DNA from: Chitinophaga nivalis
Lineage (GTDB): Bacteria; Bacteroidota; Bacteroidia; Chitinophagales; Chitinophagaceae
Assembly (NCBI RefSeq): GCF_025989125.1
Contig: NZ_JAPDNR010000001.1
Span: forward strand, 1,594,301-1,658,300
DNA length: 64,000 nt
Direction: 5' to 3'
Shown piece by piece: positions 62,823-64,000 of the stretch (its first letter is position 1; the number at the start of each line of letters is the position of its first letter). The position numbers and the translations under genes were made by a program. The notes below the pieces were generated by a model. That model saw nothing but the letters and a program-made list of their open reading frames with translations, was not told the origin of the DNA and made no database searches.

Positions 62823-64000
62823 ATGATCAGCAATCTTTTTTATACTTTTAAAACAGCGCCTGCACTGGTAAGAAAGAGCCTTCTTTCAGAGCTGCTGCAT
62901 GGCTTGCTGGTAGCAGTACCTACTGGTTTCCTGCTACTGATTATACAGGAACTTTTTTCCGGGAATCCGGTTGCACAACGGATATGGTTATACGTTATTA
63001 TTATGGTGGTGCTGTTGGGCGTACAATTATGGCTGGCCGCCAAAACGATGATAGGTACCAACGTCATGGCTTATACGTTGTCTACCAACCTGCGCATCAA
63101 ACTGGGAGATCATCTGCAACGTTTGTCCATGGGTACTTTCAAACAACGGGACCCAGGGGATCTGGCTGCAGTCGTATTACAGGATGTCGCCAACTTTGAA
63201 ATGATATTTGCGCACACCATTGGTAATATTGCCGGTGCTGTATTTGCCACACTGATTATCTCCGTATTCCTGTTTATCACCGACTGGCGGTTGGCATTGG
63301 TGCTGTTATGCGCTTTGCCGCTTAGCTGGGTGATGATTCGCATATCCAATTACCTGATCGTACAACAAGGGAGTAAACATGTGGCGGCACGGAATGAAAC
63401 GAGTGCCCGTTTCCTGGAATATGTACAGGGAATCCGTCATATCAAATCCTTTGGTATGACCGGCAAACGGTTTACCAGTCTGGAAACGGCCCTGAATGAT
63501 TTTCGCCGGGCCAGTATCCGTACAGAGGCCATCCCGGGTCCTTTCGTACTGGTAGCAGGATTGGCACTGGAAGTTTTTTTTCTGCTGATGATATACCTGG
63601 CGGTTACCTTCCTGACCAATGGCAGCCTGACGCCTGCAGCAGTGATTACCTTTCTGATTGTAGGCTACCGTTTATATGAGCCTATCAAAATAGTGCTGGT
63701 AGATTATGTGATTCTGCGTTACATGAATATCAGCCTGGATCGGGTGATTGAAGTGTTGCGTACGCCGGAGCAGTCTGCCGGTAAAGGATATGTGCCTGCC
63801 GGTTTCAATATCAGCTTTGAGCAGGTGACCTTTGGTTACCAGGATGATAAAGCGGTATTACAAAATGTATCCTTTGAAGTGCCGGAAAGAAGTATGCTAG
63901 CGCTGGTAGGGCCTTCCGGTTCCGGTAAAACCACTATCACCGCATTGATGGCGCGCTTCTGGGATGTGCAGTCCGGCAGCGTGAAAATAGGTGGTACGGA
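62823..64000 (+). CDS. ABC transporter, fused permease-ATPase (half-transporter 2), partial
   Basis: The first 392 codons are in view from ATG 62823, with no stop; the gene runs off the window. Six membrane helices (about 15-305) precede an ATPase domain, cut just after Walker A GPSGSGKTT (about 363-371) and the GSVKIGG loop. The signature, Walker B and switch lie outside. Its Walker A has Thr-Thr where half-transporter 1 has Ser-Thr. It is the likely second half of a heterodimeric transporter with 61021-62775. Confidence 0.93.
   Translation, partial: MISNLFYTFKTAPALVRKSLLSELLHGLLVAVPTGFLLLIIQELFSGNPVAQRIWLYVIIMVVLLGVQLWLAAKTMIGTNVMAYTLSTNLRIKLGDHLQRLSMGTFKQRDPGDLAAVVLQDVANFEMIFAHTIGNIAGAVFATLIISVFLFITDWRLALVLLCALPLSWVMIRISNYLIVQQGSKHVAARNETSARFLEYVQGIRHIKSFGMTGKRFTSLETALNDFRRASIRTEAIPGPFVLVAGLALEVFFLLMIYLAVTFLTNGSLTPAAVITFLIVGYRLYEPIKIVLVDYVILRYMNISLDRVIEVLRTPEQSAGKGYVPAGFNISFEQVTFGYQDDKAVLQNVSFEVPERSMLALVGPSGSGKTTITALMARFWDVQSGSVKIGGT

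Noticed and set aside
1..64000. tRNA genes, insertion sequences, CRISPR arrays or prophage
   Set aside because: No cloverleaf with a CCA-type end, transposase, regularly spaced repeats or phage structural genes were seen on reading both strands, though a covariance-model search would be more sensitive.

Overview
The window looks like chromosomal DNA of a Bacteroidota bacterium, most likely Chitinophagaceae (Chitinophaga-like). The signs are SusC/SusD-type receptors, FecR-controlled TonB receptors with STN domains, type IX secretion (T9SS) sorting tails, DUF4249, DUF1634 and DUF6686 neighbours, HmuY lipoproteins, and promoters of the Bacteroidota form TAnnTTTG (with TTTG or TTG about 17-18 bases upstream where it can be seen). 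I saw no tRNA, rRNA, insertion sequence, prophage or CRISPR array.

Layout. 1-5775: leftward housekeeping block (a partial short-chain dehydrogenase, a secreted DUF1080 protein, ribonuclease Y, ZapA with a coiled-coil partner, PheT). 5776-6248: intergenic region with a phased array of DnaA-box-like sites beside an AT-rich stretch; genes diverge from it, so it is a candidate replication origin or a DnaA-controlled dnaB promoter. 6249-11136: dnaB, a MATE exporter, rsmE and pyrD (leftward). 11219-16417: a cell-surface signalling unit (ECF sigma, FecR anti-sigma, STN-TonB receptor, DUF4249 lipoprotein).

17176-27974: a large haem-acquisition locus: hmuT-hmuU-hmuV (ABC importer), hmuS (haem processing), two related surface lipoproteins, three HmuY-like haemophores and an HmuR-type TonB receptor, followed by a DUF6686 gene. 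Several long leaders and intercistronic hairpins occur here. 28299-30554: DcaP-like porin and exported glutaminase. 30691-34878: DnaJ/CbpA, an overlapping DinD/BRO-like protein, an EmrB/QacA exporter and a receiver-PAS-kinase protein. 34890-37972: a small gene and an XRE regulator around a perfect palindrome, a CvfB-like RNA-binding protein, and a TauE/SafE exporter with its DUF1634 partner.

38018-59850: carbohydrate region. It holds an alpha-L-fucosidase and a sulfatase (divergent), a VOC protein, a large PQQ-type sugar dehydrogenase, a PL6 lyase fused to a GH5 cellulase (both large proteins share a discoidin-T9SS tail), mqo, a few small genes, a GH9-deacetylase fusion and a SusC/SusD pair. 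Two identical 15-bp LacI-type operators lie close upstream of the fucosidase and the VOC gene. 59914-64000: an AraC regulator divergent from two ABC exporter-type half-transporters, an arrangement known from siderophore systems; the second is cut by the window end.
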